The notes under the pieces were generated by a model, which saw only the letters and a list, made by a program, of their open reading frames with translations, was not told where the DNA came from and made no database searches. Below are positions 14,939 to 21,721 of a DNA stretch of 29,757 nucleotides, piece after piece. This DNA comes from a virus. Each line of letters begins with the position of its first letter. The stretch's first letter is position 1. A program made the position numbers and the translations under genes. Where the stretch lies: the IMG/VR virus record IMGVR_UViG_3300044846_000239, positions 1 through 29,757 of that record. One strand, 5' to 3'.

Positions 14939-16709
14939 AGTCCACGTTGTGAACTTCAGTTCCTACACCACACCTGTTGTAAAAGAGGTGCAGGGCAAAG
15001 ACTACGTTGAATACGGAGATAACAACGACTACTTCGGCTATCTGATTGACAGATACAACGGCTCACCAACCAACAACGCCATCTTAAACTCTTTGATGGA
15101 TATGACATTTGGTAAGGGCTTAGACGCAACGGACTCTGCCAAGAAGCCGAGCGAGTACGCAGCGATGCGTGGCCTGTTCACGAAAGCCTGCTTGCAGAAG
15201 GTCGTAGCGGATTATGTTATGATGGGGCAATGCTCTTTTCAAGTGGTGTACTCACAAGACCACAATATGATCGTAGAGGTTCAGCACATCCCCGTAGAGA
15301 CATTGAGAGCCGCAAGGTGCAACGAAGACGGTGAGGTTGAGGCTTACTACTACGCAAAGGATTGGAATGCCGTAAGCAGCAGAAAAGAGACTGCGGTTCG
15401 CATCCCTGCATTTGGCACAAGCCGTGAGGGATTGGAAATCCTTTACATCAAGCCATACCGAGCAGGATTCTACTATTACTCCCCAGTAGACTATCAAGGT
15501 GGCCTTCCTTACGCAGAACTTGAGGAGGAGATTGCCAACTACCACATCAACAACATTCAGAACGGTCTTGCACCTTCTATGCTTATCAACTTCAACAACG
15601 GCGTGCCGAGTGAAGAAGAACGCAGGAGCATAGAGCAGCAGATTGCAACGAAGTTTAGCGGTAGTTCAAACTCTGGCAAGTTCATCCTTGCGTTCAACGA
15701 CAATAAAGAACTCGCTGCAACGGTTGACCCAGTGCAACTTTCAGATGCCGCTAATCAGTATCAGTTCTTGAGTTCAGAGGCAACGCAGAAGATATTGGTT
15801 TCGCATCGTATCGTAAGCCCTATGCTTTTGGGTATTAAAGACAATACAGGATTCGGCAATAACGCAGATGAACTGAAGACCGCTTCCACACTTTTGGATA
15901 ACCTTGTAATCCGCCCGAAGCAGGAGATTATCATTGACGGCATAGACCAAATCTTGGCCTACAACGACATCAGCCTAAACTTATACTTCAAGACCCTTCA
16001 GCCTTTAGAGTTTACCAATGACGTGGTGACTCCTATGGATATGGAGACCCGCGAGGAGCAGACGGGGGTTAAGCTATCAAGCCAAGCCCCAGAATTCTCC
16101 CAAGATGATGAGCATAAGTGGATAGATGCTCTGCGGGGAAAGGGTGAGGTCGTTGATTTAGAAGAATGGGAACTCATCAGCGATGAGATAGTCAACGACC
16201 CAGATAACGAGGACACCCACCTCGCTACCCAGTACAACTTTGCCGTAGAGGATTTCAGTAACCCCGAAGAAAAGAGCAGCTTTGATAGCGGGCTTTACAA
16301 AATACGCTACGCATACACCCGTAACATCAGCAGCAACTCCCGCGAGTTCTGCCGTGAGATGGTAGGAGCAGCAAACGGAGGAACAGTATTTCGCAAAGAA
16401 GACATCGATATGATGAGCTTTAGCGGTGTTAATGGTCAGTTCGCTCCCGAAGGCCAGAGCGTGTACTCTATCTGGAAGTGGAAGGGTGGGGCGTTCTGCC
16501 ACCACGCTTGGAGGCGTTTGGTTTACTTCCGCAAGAGGCAGGGTGGTAAGTTCCTACCCAACGAAGGTCTAGACAACGACAAGCTAGTATCAACGGAAGC
16601 TGCAATTAAAGAAGGCGTGCCAACCAGCAAGCTCGTTCCTAACGGATGGGATGCTGCTCAAACACGACCTATTGACACATCATCAAGAGGATCATTAAAA
16701 TACAGATAA
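14919..16709 (+). CDS. Portal protein with C-terminal Cys/His domain
   Basis: The 596-aa protein has a phage portal core over about residues 20-400: YVEYGDNNDYFGYLIDRYNG, then PTNNAILNSLMDMTFGKGL, PVETLRAARCNEDGE, LPYAELEEEIANYHINNIQN, and SSEATQKILVSHRIVSPMLL followed by the stem/wing segments. It forms the dodecameric gate for DNA and docks the terminase. Residues about 455-560 form a second domain, SREFCREMVGAANGGTVFRK followed later by GGAFCHHAWRRLVYFRKRQ, with conserved Cys and His residues that might bind zinc. This domain is usually seen in head morphogenesis proteins, so here it is fused to the portal. Confidence 0.85.
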   Translation: MSTSSSKVHVVNFSSYTTPVVKEVQGKDYVEYGDNNDYFGYLIDRYNGSPTNNAILNSLMDMTFGKGLDATDSAKKPSEYAAMRGLFTKACLQKVVADYVMMGQCSFQVVYSQDHNMIVEVQHIPVETLRAARCNEDGEVEAYYYAKDWNAVSSRKETAVRIPAFGTSREGLEILYIKPYRAGFYYYSPVDYQGGLPYAELEEEIANYHINNIQNGLAPSMLINFNNGVPSEEERRSIEQQIATKFSGSSNSGKFILAFNDNKELAATVDPVQLSDAANQYQFLSSEATQKILVSHRIVSPMLLGIKDNTGFGNNADELKTASTLLDNLVIRPKQEIIIDGIDQILAYNDISLNLYFKTLQPLEFTNDVVTPMDMETREEQTGVKLSSQAPEFSQDDEHKWIDALRGKGEVVDLEEWELISDEIVNDPDNEDTHLATQYNFAVEDFSNPEEKSSFDSGLYKIRYAYTRNISSNSREFCREMVGAANGGTVFRKEDIDMMSFSGVNGQFAPEGQSVYSIWKWKGGAFCHHAWRRLVYFRKRQGGKFLPNEGLDNDKLVSTEAAIKEGVPTSKLVPNGWDAAQTRPIDTSSRGSLKYR

Positions 16710-16712
16710 GAA

Positions 16713-17213
16713 ATGGCAACTGCACTTTGGATTAAACGAGAGGACTTGGTTCGCAACACCGCTATTGGCGGTAATGTGGACACGGACAAATTTATCCAGT
16801 TCATTAAGATAGCACAGGAGATTCACATCCAAAACTACACAGGCACGAAGCTTTACGATAAGATCAGTAATGATATTATTGCCAATACTCTTGCCAACCC
16901 TTACTTGGCTTTGGTAAACGACTACCTTCAGCCTATGGTAATCCATTGGGCAATGGTGGAGTATCTACCTTTTGCTGCTTATACAGTTGGCAACGGTGGG
17001 GTGTTCAAGCACAACTCGGAGAATAGCACTACCGCTGATAAGTTGGAAGTAGACTACCTTGTAGGCAAGGCTCGTGATTTAGCGCAGTACTACACCGACA
17101 GGTTTATCACTTATATGTCTTACAACCAAGCCTCATTCCCTCAATATAATTCCAACAACAATGCAGATGTCTACCCCGACACCGATGCGAACTTCGCGAG
17201 CTGGGTTCTCTAA
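16713..17213 (+). CDS. Head-tail adaptor-like protein
   Basis: The 166-aa, mostly helical protein begins after a 3-nt gap from the portal stop. It has helices FIQFIKIAQEIHIQNYTGTK, LYDKISNDIIANTL and VNDYLQPMVIHWAMVEYLPF, then DKLEVDYLVGKARDLAQYYT, the helix-bundle layout of gp6-like adaptors that ring the portal. Position directly after the portal is the expected one. No motif is diagnostic; the call is from fold pattern and place. Confidence 0.6.
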   Translation: MATALWIKREDLVRNTAIGGNVDTDKFIQFIKIAQEIHIQNYTGTKLYDKISNDIIANTLANPYLALVNDYLQPMVIHWAMVEYLPFAAYTVGNGGVFKHNSENSTTADKLEVDYLVGKARDLAQYYTDRFITYMSYNQASFPQYNSNNNADVYPDTDANFASWVL

Positions 17214-17283
17214 AAAGACCTACGAACCAAAGAAGAGCAATGTCATCAAGTTAAAGAGTTATTTAAAAGACAATGGCAAATAG
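17161..17283 (+). CDS. Small basic ORF overlapping adaptor and following gene
   Basis: This 40-codon ORF lies in another frame: it overlaps the last 53 nt of the adaptor gene and ends 11 nt into the next gene. The product is very basic (MQMSTPTPMRTSRAGFSKKT, then YEPKKSNVIKLKSYLKDNGK). It covers the 59-nt gap between its neighbours, and its C-terminal half reads like a natural peptide. An internal ATG at 17185 could also serve. It is too short to be certain. Confidence 0.45.
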   Translation: MQMSTPTPMRTSRAGFSKKTYEPKKSNVIKLKSYLKDNGK

Positions 17284-17593
17284 TATTTCTTGGGGCATCA
17301 TTTACTGCTCTACTTGGTTTGGCCAAGTGGATGAGACTACTTTGTCTATCCAGAATCAGTCAGCCCCTCCTTGCTTCGCTCCTGCTAATGAGTTTGTAGC
17401 GCAGTTTGAGACTCGTGTGCTGAACGATGGAGGCACGTTTGAGGGCTTTGATTGCTTGACTGCTGCGTTGCAGGACTTGGGTGAGGACACCTACTATGAT
17501 ATTTTTGACACCTACATCCAACGTATGACAGACGATGGAGCAACACTTGAGGGCGAAGAATGCCTAATTGACCAACTATTTATTTTGAATTGA
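17273..17593 (+). CDS. Small protein with two tandem DGG cassettes
   Basis: The 106-aa protein has a hydrophobic, Trp/Cys-rich N-terminus (ISWGIIYCSTWFGQVDETTL) followed by two cassettes: RVLNDGGTFEGFDC at residues 48-61 and RMTDDGATLEGEEC at residues 84-97, each with the R-x12-C spacing and each followed by a short hydrophobic helix (LTAALQDLG; LIDQLFIL). The second copy runs to the C-terminus. There is no enzyme motif. It stands between the adaptor and the fibre-like gene, so it is probably a virion protein or fibre-associated factor. The cassette is shared with proteins at 6047 and 14504. Confidence 0.6.
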   Translation: MANSISWGIIYCSTWFGQVDETTLSIQNQSAPPCFAPANEFVAQFETRVLNDGGTFEGFDCLTAALQDLGEDTYYDIFDTYIQRMTDDGATLEGEECLIDQLFILN

Positions 17594-17594
17594 T

Positions 17595-19274
17595 ATGAGT
17601 TTTTTTGATGACGCAAGTCTGGTAATGATCCCTTCGGGGTACAAGAACCAAAAGGTTTACTCGGTTAAACCAACCGATGGTACTGGTGACCTAACCTTCA
17701 GCCGTGCTTCTGGAGCTACCCGTGTGCAAAGTGACGGCCTAATTGAAAAGGTGCGTGAAAACTTGATTTTGCAAAGCCAAGATTTTACTACTTCTTGGAG
17801 CGCAGCCAGCGCAACCGTTACGGCTAACACTACCGCTAACCCGTTAAATGGAGCTATAAACGCTGACACAATTACGCTTACTGGAGCAACTACGCAGAAG
17901 TTTGTAAATCAAGCCTTTGTATTTAGTGGCACCTACACGACAAGCGTATACTTAAAAGCTGGTACGCATCAGTTTGTGCAACTTATGTTGGGTACTGACC
18001 CAACGCCATTTGCTAATTTTGATTTAGTAAACGGAACTGCAAGTGCAACTGGCAGCACCGCAACTATTGTTGCTGCAGGCGGTGGTTGGTATAGATGTTC
18101 AATGTCATTTACATCAGTGCTTGGCACAACAGTATTTATTACTGCTGCGGATTCTTTGGCAACCTCTCGCTTTCAGCCGACTGCTTCAACGGGCACATAT
18201 ATTGCATTCGGTTACCAGCTCGAAACTGGTGACATAGCAACAGACTACATCCCGACCACCACCGCAGCGGTATCAGTTGGCCCCGTTAGCGGTTTACCCC
18301 GTTTGGATTACCTTAATAGTTCTTGCCCCAAGCTTTTGCTGGAGCCACAACGAACAAACTTGGCTTTGTATTCGGAGCAGTTTGATAATGCTTACTGGGT
18401 TAAATTAAACGCAGCCATAACGGCAAATACCACAATTGCACCCGATGGCACCCAAAGCGCAGATACTGTTGTTATTACTGCGGGCGGTTACATTTATGCG
18501 GAGTTTGTTCCTTATGCAGCCGTAAGCGGTCAGTCAGCTACGATTTCGGTTTTCGCAAAGAGCGCAAGCGGTGAGATTGTTTTCTTTGGTGGTGCAACAA
18601 CCGCAGGAACCGATGTCTATAAAATTGAGAACTACGGGAACGGTTGGTACCGCCACTCACGGGTGCGGACATTTACCGCAACCGCAAGCACTAACCTGCA
18701 GTATATAATTAGTACAAATGGTACTTACATCCTTTGGGGCGCACAGGTGGAAGGCTCTAATTCAGCCTACGCCAGCTCGTACATCCCCACATTAGGAGCG
18801 AGCGTTACAAGGGTTGCGGATGTTGCTTCAAAGACGGGCATTAGTTCGCTTATTGGGCAGACTGAGGGGACTTTGTTTCTTGAAATATCTAATTTAGCAA
18901 ATGATGGTGTTGCTAAAGCAATTAGTTTAAGCGACAACAGTAATGCAAACATTATTGAGTTTGCTTATTTTGGAAATAATCAATATAATTTCATAGTTAG
19001 AAGGGCAAGTGGTGTGACCTACAATTTTGCCGCATCTTTAACTAATGTTACTGCAATGACAAAATTTGCATTCGCTTACAAACAAAATGACTTTGCTTTG
19101 TATATTAACGGGTCGCAAATTAACGTATTTACTTCGGGCAATGTCCCAATTAGCTTGGATACTTTTAAGACTGCGCTTGGCGATAGTTCTCTACCATTCG
19201 ATGGGAAGGTAAGCCAAGTCCTACTATTCAAGACCCGTTTAACTAACGCCCAACTGGCTGAACTAACCGCATAA
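17595..19274 (+). CDS. Tail fibre/adhesin with duplicated carbohydrate-binding-like domain
   Basis: The 559-aa protein opens with DLTFSRASGATRVQSDGLIE, a common phage fibre anchor, then carries two copies of a CBM4/9-like beta-sandwich: first from ENLILQSQDFTTSW to GYQLETGDIATDYIPTT (about 55-220) and again from RTNLALYSEQFDNAYWVKL to WGAQVEGSNSAYASSYIPT (about 253-398), both with a central GGGWYR / GNGWYRHS strand. The C-terminal 130 residues (about 420-559) look like a LamG/concanavalin-like domain (FALYINGSQINVFTSGNVPI, GKVSQVLLFKTRLTNAQLAE). It likely binds host-surface glycans. It starts one base after the preceding stop. Confidence 0.8.
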   Translation: MSFFDDASLVMIPSGYKNQKVYSVKPTDGTGDLTFSRASGATRVQSDGLIEKVRENLILQSQDFTTSWSAASATVTANTTANPLNGAINADTITLTGATTQKFVNQAFVFSGTYTTSVYLKAGTHQFVQLMLGTDPTPFANFDLVNGTASATGSTATIVAAGGGWYRCSMSFTSVLGTTVFITAADSLATSRFQPTASTGTYIAFGYQLETGDIATDYIPTTTAAVSVGPVSGLPRLDYLNSSCPKLLLEPQRTNLALYSEQFDNAYWVKLNAAITANTTIAPDGTQSADTVVITAGGYIYAEFVPYAAVSGQSATISVFAKSASGEIVFFGGATTAGTDVYKIENYGNGWYRHSRVRTFTATASTNLQYIISTNGTYILWGAQVEGSNSAYASSYIPTLGASVTRVADVASKTGISSLIGQTEGTLFLEISNLANDGVAKAISLSDNSNANIIEFAYFGNNQYNFIVRRASGVTYNFAASLTNVTAMTKFAFAYKQNDFALYINGSQINVFTSGNVPISLDTFKTALGDSSLPFDGKVSQVLLFKTRLTNAQLAELTA

Positions 19275-19285
19275 TTCAACACACG

Positions 19286-19678
19286 ATGAAATTCCTAAAA
19301 TACGAGTTCACGCCTACCCAATGGGCAACGGCTAAAGCAAAGATTGAGTTAACGGGTACAGACCCCGAAGGCGAAACCTACACCTATTGGAACTCCGAAC
19401 TGGTTACTGCCGTAGTTGAATTAGGCTACATCTGCCTTGAATACGGGAAGGATGCCGAAGGGATGCCTGTGTGCGTAAAGTCTTCACCAAAGTACGCAGT
19501 TGACATCCTATGGGCTAACGAGCCAATGGTTACGTCTTTTGCTGCTTATGTGGTATGGCCAGAGCCTTGCGGTATTCACATCTTCGCAGGATGGGAATCA
19601 GCATACGAAACAGAGTACTGCGTTGCTAACCCCGATGCACCATACTGCCAGCCTCCAGTACCACCCGTATTTGAGTAA
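19286..19678 (+). CDS. Hypothetical protein after the fibre gene
   Basis: The 130-aa protein has an N-terminal FLKYEFTPTQWATAKAKIEL, a central hydrophobic part (VTAVVELGYICLEY), and an aromatic/Cys-containing C-terminus (VVWPEPCGIHIFAGWESAYE, then CVANPDAPYCQPPVPPVFE). Five cysteines are spread through it. It begins 11 nt after the fibre gene and ends 2 nt before the holin-like gene. I recall similar proteins in the same place in Bacteroidetes phages, without a function. A fibre chaperone or tail accessory is possible. Confidence 0.6.
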   Translation: MKFLKYEFTPTQWATAKAKIELTGTDPEGETYTYWNSELVTAVVELGYICLEYGKDAEGMPVCVKSSPKYAVDILWANEPMVTSFAAYVVWPEPCGIHIFAGWESAYETEYCVANPDAPYCQPPVPPVFE

Positions 19679-19680
19679 CG

Positions 19681-19851
19681 ATGACAAAGGAGTCAGCCGA
19701 TAGCGTTGTAACGTCTTGGTCTTTAACGGGAGCAGGACTTCTCGTAAGCTACGCCCATCAAATGTTGGGTTTAGCCGTACTTGTAACCTCACTTGCGTAC
19801 ACTCTTTGGAAGTGGCGAAGGGACTACAAGAAGGACAAAGGTGCTAATTGA
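19681..19851 (+). CDS. Holin-like small membrane protein 1
   Basis: This 56-aa protein has an N-terminal polar stretch (MTKESADSVVTSWSLT), a hydrophobic segment GAGLLVSYAHQMLGLAVLV running on into TSLAYTLW, and a strongly basic tail (KWRRDYKKDKGAN). One long or two short membrane segments with a charged C-terminus fit a small holin. It lies directly before a second membrane protein and the endolysin. The stop overlaps the start of the next gene (GTG 19841). Confidence 0.6.
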   Translation: MTKESADSVVTSWSLTGAGLLVSYAHQMLGLAVLVTSLAYTLWKWRRDYKKDKGAN

Positions 19852-20044
19852 GCGAATCTTCAAGAACCCTAAGACCACCATCTTGGGGCTTCTTATTATA
19901 GCACTATGCTTCGTACTCGTTTGGGGAGGCCGTGCAACTTTAACGGAGGTATCGACTTTTATGGTCGGGGCTTTCGCACTTATGTTTTTCAAAGACGGTA
20001 AAGAAGATGGCAAAGACACAGGCGGTAAGCCAAAGGATCAGTAA
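19841..20044 (+). CDS. Holin-like small membrane protein 2
   Basis: The 67-aa protein starts at GTG 19841, overlapping the previous gene by 11 nt; an open frame extends further upstream but would duplicate the coding of that gene. It has a basic start (VLIERIFKNPK), membrane segment TTILGLLIIALCFVLVW, a short hydrophilic turn (GGRATLTEVS), second segment TFMVGAFALMFF and a charged tail (KDGKEDGKDTGGKPKDQ). The two-helix hairpin with charged end matches class II holins. It may be the holin or antiholin partner of the gene before it. Confidence 0.6.
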   Translation: MLIERIFKNPKTTILGLLIIALCFVLVWGGRATLTEVSTFMVGAFALMFFKDGKEDGKDTGGKPKDQ

Positions 20045-20135
20045 GAGCAAGAAGCGAGGCAAGCATTCCAAGAGTGCAAGCAGCAACAAAGCGAGTAAGA
20101 ACTACTCCAAGCCCTACAAGTCACAGGGTCGGTAG
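20007..20135 (+). CDS. Small, very basic protein ending YKSQGR
   Basis: This 42-aa ORF overlaps the last 38 nt of the holin-like gene in another frame. The product is MAKTQAVSQRISKSKKRGKH followed by SKSASSNKASKNYSKPYKSQ and GR: about a third Lys/Arg and a quarter Ser. Similar small basic proteins ending in Y.GQGR are a familiar hallmark of Bacteroidetes phage genomes in my recollection, though their role is not known. The basic character suggests nucleic-acid binding or a virion internal protein. Confidence 0.65.
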   Translation: MAKTQAVSQRISKSKKRGKHSKSASSNKASKNYSKPYKSQGR

Positions 20136-20203
20136 TTCTAAAGTTTCCCTTTAGTGCAACATACGACACATTGGCAATATGCAAAAAGCGAATAGTGCTA
20201 ATT

Positions 20204-20248
20204 CAAATGAGCATAAATCACGCAAAGTGTAAAGTCAAATGCGCATAA
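20204..20248 (+). repeat. Direct repeat pair before the endolysin
   Basis: CAAATGAGCATAA (20204-20216) and CAAATGCGCATAA (20236-20248) match at 12 of 13 bases and start 32 bp apart, about three helical turns. They lie in the 146-bp gap before the endolysin. The spacing on one face of the helix suggests binding sites for a regulator. A small hairpin CTAAAG/CTTTAG lies upstream at 20138-20154. Confidence 0.4.
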
Positions 20249-20281
20249 TGTGTAAAACCGACAACTTTTGATATTAAAAAC

Positions 20282-20707
20282 GTGACCAAGAACTTTACCC
20301 TCGCAGAACTGACTGCTACAAAAACAGGGCTTCCCAACGCTTTACCCAAGCACTTGGAACCCAACCTCCGTAGCCTTGCAGAAAACGTCTTACAACCCAC
20401 AAGAGACGCATTAGGTGCGGTGAAAGTAACGAGTGCATACCGCAGCCCTGCGGTGAATAGCAAAGTAGGGGGTGCAAAGACCTCTCAGCACGTGCAGGCT
20501 CAAGCTGCTGACCTCAAGTTTGATGGTGGCAACGATGTCTTGTTCCATTGGATTAAGGACAATTTAGACTTTGACCAACTCATTTGGGAATTTGGCTCTG
20601 ATACTGCGCCAGCTTGGGTTCACGTTAGTTATTCTAATACCAAGAATCGCAAACAAATCCTCAAAGCAGTAAAGCACAATGGCAAAACCAAGTACCTCAC
20701 CTTTTGA
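20282..20707 (+). CDS. M15-type peptidoglycan peptidase (endolysin)
   Basis: The 141-aa protein is a zinc peptidase of the M15 family (DD-carboxypeptidase/L-Ala-D-Glu endopeptidase type). The N-terminal FTLAELTATKTGLPN is the usual opening; the catalytic part shows VTSAYRSPAVNSKVGGAKTS, then QHVQAQAADL with zinc ligands His70 and Asp77, and WVHVSY with His114. It cuts peptide cross-links of the cell wall. It starts at GTG 20282. There is no signal peptide, so it depends on the holin-like proteins upstream. It is followed by the spanin gene, completing a Gram-negative lysis cassette. Confidence 0.9.
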   Translation: MTKNFTLAELTATKTGLPNALPKHLEPNLRSLAENVLQPTRDALGAVKVTSAYRSPAVNSKVGGAKTSQHVQAQAADLKFDGGNDVLFHWIKDNLDFDQLIWEFGSDTAPAWVHVSYSNTKNRKQILKAVKHNGKTKYLTF

Positions 20708-20718
20708 TAACTGGCTCA

Positions 20719-21126
20719 ATGAACTCGAAACTAAACCCCAACCGACTTGCAATGTGGACAATCCTGCTGACTGCGACTCTTGCGGCTCTTAGCAGTTGCG
20801 CTACTGTGAAACCAGTCCTTCAGAGTGTAGTTGTAAGGGACACGGTCATTGTCACCAAGACAAAGTACCTAACCGACACTCTGGAACTCTACAAGGACAC
20901 GACCATTTACCAAGACAAGGTAAGGCTTCAGCTCCAGTACATCGACAGAAAGGTGTACGTTGAGGCAACGTGCTTGCCCGACACGATCAGAGTTACACAA
21001 ACCAAGATCCTCACGAAGGAGAAGAAGCAGAGGGGATGGACTTTGGAAGGTGCAGCGGTTACGCTTGGGCTTATCCTTGTGGTTGCGTACTTCATCAAGA
21101 AGTGGATAGATAAGCTCGTAGAGTAG
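20719..21126 (+). CDS. Unimolecular spanin candidate (lipoprotein plus C-terminal TM)
   Basis: The 135-aa protein has a positively charged start (MNSKLNPNRLAM), a hydrophobic core (WTILLTATLAALSSC) ending in a lipobox with Cys, an extended periplasmic part rich in Thr/Val/Lys (VVVRDTVIVTKTKYLTDTLE, QDKVRLQLQYIDRKVYVE) and a C-terminal membrane segment (GAAVTLGLILVVAYFIKKW). A lipidated N-terminus in the outer membrane and a C-terminal helix in the inner membrane is the plan of u-spanins such as T1 gp11, which fuse the two membranes at the end of lysis. ATG 20719 is preferred to TTG 20704. Confidence 0.65.
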   Translation: MNSKLNPNRLAMWTILLTATLAALSSCATVKPVLQSVVVRDTVIVTKTKYLTDTLELYKDTTIYQDKVRLQLQYIDRKVYVEATCLPDTIRVTQTKILTKEKKQRGWTLEGAAVTLGLILVVAYFIKKWIDKLVE

Positions 21127-21409
21127 GTTTATTTGGCTTCTGATGCACTTAAATACTAAAATGGTATAAGTGTATGCCTTGAGGTATTTGGATGCGTTAG
21201 AACGCAACTTCTTTCTTTTTCTTTGTTAAGTTTCTTTTTCTTTAAGTTGTTTGGTAAAGTTAAGAGTTGACTAACTATCAACTTAAGTTAACTTGTAAGT
21301 TGATTAATTAGTTAAGTTAAGTAAGTTAACTATTCAACTTGTAAAAAAAAAGGAATAAATTTGACATACGCAAGTACTTATGTTAATTTGTAATGATTCT
21401 AAATAATGA
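21127..21409 (+). other. AT-rich repeat-dense intergenic region, candidate origin
   Basis: This 283-bp gap holds no ORF I can support. Its first 100 bp include pyrimidine runs (tttctttttctttg). From about 21250 to 21345 it is packed with variants of AAGTTAAC / CAACTT in both orientations, for example the inverted repeat TCAACTT...AAGTTGA at 21279-21304 and AAGTTAAGTAAGTTAAC at 21313-21330. It separates the lysis genes from the first early gene and ends with a strong promoter. An origin of replication or operator array is plausible. Confidence 0.45.
21360..21390 (+). promoter_or_regulatory. Early promoter, Bacteroidetes type
   Basis: TTTG at 21360-21363, a 19-nt spacer, and TTAATTTG at 21383-21390 match the Bacteroidetes consensus TTTG-N19..21-TAnnTTTG with one mismatch. 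Transcription would start around 21397, leaving a leader of only about a dozen nt before ATG 21410. Confidence 0.65.
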
Positions 21410-21721
21410 ATGACCATATCTACATTTATTGGGATGACGTACCTTTGGCTAATGACACCAAAGTACTACATCGGCAAGACGTTGAAGATAGAGGCGAAGG
21501 ATGTGGTGATGGACTTCCAACCAGATAATTACAATCTGGGAACTGCCCTCACCTACCTAATGCGTGCAGGCAAGAAACCTCACAACCCTATCTGCGATGA
21601 CATCAGAAAGGCTATCGCACACCTACAATTTGAACTTGAACGACAGGATGAGCAGCAAACCATTAGCGCAACAAGCGAAGGAAGCCAAACAACAACAAGC
21701 CGATATGCAGTACTATACTAA
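21410..21721 (+). CDS. DUF3310-like early protein
   Basis: This is the first gene of the early operon (103 aa). Its centre matches the DUF3310 pattern (a MazG-like helical fold): IEAKDVVMDFQPDNYNLGTA then LTYLMRAGKKPHNPICDDI and RKAIAHLQFELER. This family is common in phages and is suspected to act in nucleotide metabolism, but its reaction is not established. The last 25 residues are Gln/Ser/Thr-rich and overlap the next gene by 74 nt. ATG 21410 gives the family-like frame; another ATG at 21406 opens only a short ORF. Confidence 0.65.
   Translation: MTISTFIGMTYLWLMTPKYYIGKTLKIEAKDVVMDFQPDNYNLGTALTYLMRAGKKPHNPICDDIRKAIAHLQFELERQDEQQTISATSEGSQTTTSRYAVLY

Noticed and set aside
17595-19274. Diversity-generating retroelement acting on the fibre gene
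   Set aside because: No reverse transcriptase or template/variable repeat pair was seen anywhere in the genome.
21127-21409. tRNA or structured RNA gene in the AT-rich gap
   Set aside because: No cloverleaf or TTCGA-type T-loop was seen; the repeats are short A/T-rich elements.
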